Assembly (NCBI RefSeq): GCF_036057275.1
Contig: NZ_CP107945.1
Span: forward strand, 806,001-870,000
Direction: 5' to 3'
From: Streptomyces sp. NBC_00390
GTDB lineage: Bacteria > Actinomycetota > Actinomycetes > Streptomycetales > Streptomycetaceae
DNA: 64,000 nt
In this document: one piece after another, positions 63,092-64,000 of the stretch
How the letters are laid out: each line of letters starts with the position of its first letter
How positions within the stretch are numbered: the first letter of the stretch is position 1
Notes under the pieces: generated by a model
What the model was told of the DNA's origin: nothing
The model's input: only the letters and a program-made list of their open reading frames with translations
The model's database searches: none
Made by a program: the position numbers and the translations under genes

Positions 63092-63293
63092 CCAGCCCCC
63101 AGCAATGTGACACTACTGATGTAACACCAGTGATGGTAAGAACGCGTTCCACTCCGCACAAGACCTTGGGCAGAGCAAGCGCTTAGCTTCCCCAGACTCG
63201 CAGGTTACTGATGGGAAACGCATCTTCTGCGGGGCCGCCGGGCACGCTAGCCTCAGCCACCGACATCAGCGTGGGGTAACGGCGGAGGGGCCA
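63092..63293. promoter_or_regulatory. Divergent promoter, beta-oxidation operon / reductase
   Basis: 202 bp. It contains GTGACACTACTGATGTAACAC (near 63108-63128), an imperfect inverted repeat with GTGACA and TGTAAC halves that resembles TetR/FadR-type operators. Core promoter elements are not assigned. Confidence 0.4.
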
Positions 63294-64000
63294 TTGAACA
63301 GCCAGAACGGGACCGGTCGCGCGCAGCGCCCGTACGACATCGTGCTCTTCGGAGCCACGGGATTCGTCGGTGTGCTGACCGCCGAGTACCTCGCGCGGCA
63401 CGCGCCCGACAGCTGCCGCTGGGCGATAGCGGGGCGCAATCGGGTGAAGCTGGAGCAGCTGCGCGAACGGCTGGCCGCTCTCGATCCGCGCTGCGCCGAT
63501 CTCGCCCTGATCGTGGCGGACGCGGACGACCACGAGGCGCTGCGGGAGCTCGCGGAGTCCACCCATGTCGTCGCCACCACGGTCGGCCCCTATGTCTGGT
63601 ACGGCGAGGGCCTGGTCTCGGCGTGCGCCGAGGCCGGGACCCACTACGCGGACCTGACCGGTGAGCCGGAGTTCGTGGACCTGATGTTCGTCCGGCACGA
63701 CGCCCGGGCCCGGGAGACCGGTGCCCGGATCGTCCATGCCTGCGGCTTCGACTCGGTGCCGCACGATCTCGGCGCGTACTTCACCGTGCGGCAGCTGCCC
63801 GAGGGCGTGCCGCTGGCCGTCGACGGATTCGTCCGGTCGAACGCCATGTTCTCCGGCGGCACCATGGCGTCCGCGCTCACCGCCATGGGCCGGCCCCGCC
63901 AGTCGGCACGCGCGGCGCAGGAGCGCCGGCTGCACGAGCCGCGCCTGGTCGGGCGGCGGGCGCGGGCACCGCTCGGCGCGCCGCGCTTCAGCCGCGAGAC
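63294..64000 (+). CDS. Saccharopine-dehydrogenase-like / trans-acting enoyl reductase family protein, C-truncated by window
   Basis: At least 235 residues; the gene runs off the right edge. The NADP-binding motif FGATGFVGVLTAEYLARH is at about residues 19-36. It continues with GPYVWYGEGLVSACAEAGTH and ADLTGEPEFVDLM, typical of the saccharopine-dehydrogenase-like group that includes trans-acting enoyl reductases. TTG 63294 has GGAGGGG a few bases upstream. It is divergent from the beta-oxidation operon. The exact substrate cannot be told. Confidence 0.88.
   Translation, partial: MNSQNGTGRAQRPYDIVLFGATGFVGVLTAEYLARHAPDSCRWAIAGRNRVKLEQLRERLAALDPRCADLALIVADADDHEALRELAESTHVVATTVGPYVWYGEGLVSACAEAGTHYADLTGEPEFVDLMFVRHDARARETGARIVHACGFDSVPHDLGAYFTVRQLPEGVPLAVDGFVRSNAMFSGGTMASALTAMGRPRQSARAAQERRLHEPRLVGRRARAPLGAPRFSRE

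Overview
The window looks like a stretch of a Streptomyces (or very close actinomycete) chromosome. The evidence is very high GC with strong third-position GC bias, frequent GTG and TTG starts, ATGA/GTGA/TTGA start-stop overlaps, T-less hairpin terminators, and a run of recognisable Streptomyces families: a hopanoid cluster, a DUF5941 CDP-alcohol transferase, an SCO6745-type protein and sporulation-era regulators. No rRNA, tRNA, CRISPR array, replication origin or intact mobile element was seen.

Layout. (1) 1-6794, minus strand: hopanoid operon hpnC-hpnD-hpnE-polyprenyl synthase-shc-hpnG (hpnG cut by the window edge), with a 20-codon leader ORF before hpnC. An idi gene at 18.2 kb supplies the same pathway. 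(2) 7105-14143, minus strand: a tightly overlapping seven-gene operon for an exported phosphate-containing glycan or lipid: a two-component Wzm/Wzt-type ABC exporter, a glycosyltransferase, two CDP-alcohol phosphotransferases, a glycerol-1-phosphate-dehydrogenase-like enzyme and a cytidylyltransferase-like enzyme. A galE-type epimerase is divergent to it. This is the best candidate for an undescribed pathway. (3) 15.6-29.2 kb: housekeeping and accessory genes: cation-efflux CDF, a methyltransferase-GNAT fusion, idi, an anti-sigma-type kinase, an enoyl-CoA hydratase, paired DJ-1/PfpI proteins separated by tandem repeats, tex and an ABC-F ATPase with a small Cys-containing upstream protein. (4) 29.8-36.7 kb: BCCT transporter and three secreted peptidases (M14, X-Pro dipeptidyl peptidase, M1).

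(5) 36.8-40.5 kb is a patchwork: an IS5-type transposase remnant, a winged-helix regulator with a small membrane protein and a DUF4097 lipoprotein, an aminoglycoside-phosphotransferase remnant and an FG-GAP lipoprotein. (6) 40.6-49.6 kb is a self-contained beta-1,3-glucan utilisation locus: LacI-type repressor, secreted GH81 endo-glucanase with a CBM56-like end, sugar ABC importer and GH1 beta-glucosidase, tied together by three near-identical GAGAGCGCTCTC-type operators. The ATPase is missing, as is usual in Streptomyces, where a shared MsiK serves.

(7) 49.5-55.8 kb: MpaB-type oxygenase, secreted sphingomyelinase-like phosphodiesterase, an unusual cytoplasmic staphylococcal-nuclease-like protein, a gene graveyard (truncated SDR, TetR and VOC genes), a macro-domain protein divergent from a MerR regulator, and a small Rho-N/SAP-like basic protein. 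(8) 55.98-57.2 kb: a secreted collagen-like protein with 80 uninterrupted Gly-X-Y triplets. (9) 57.3-63.1 kb, minus strand: a beta-oxidation operon of CoA transferase/racemase, LCAD-like acyl-CoA dehydrogenase, thiolase and FadB-type multifunctional enzyme, divergent from a saccharopine-dehydrogenase-like reductase that runs off the end.
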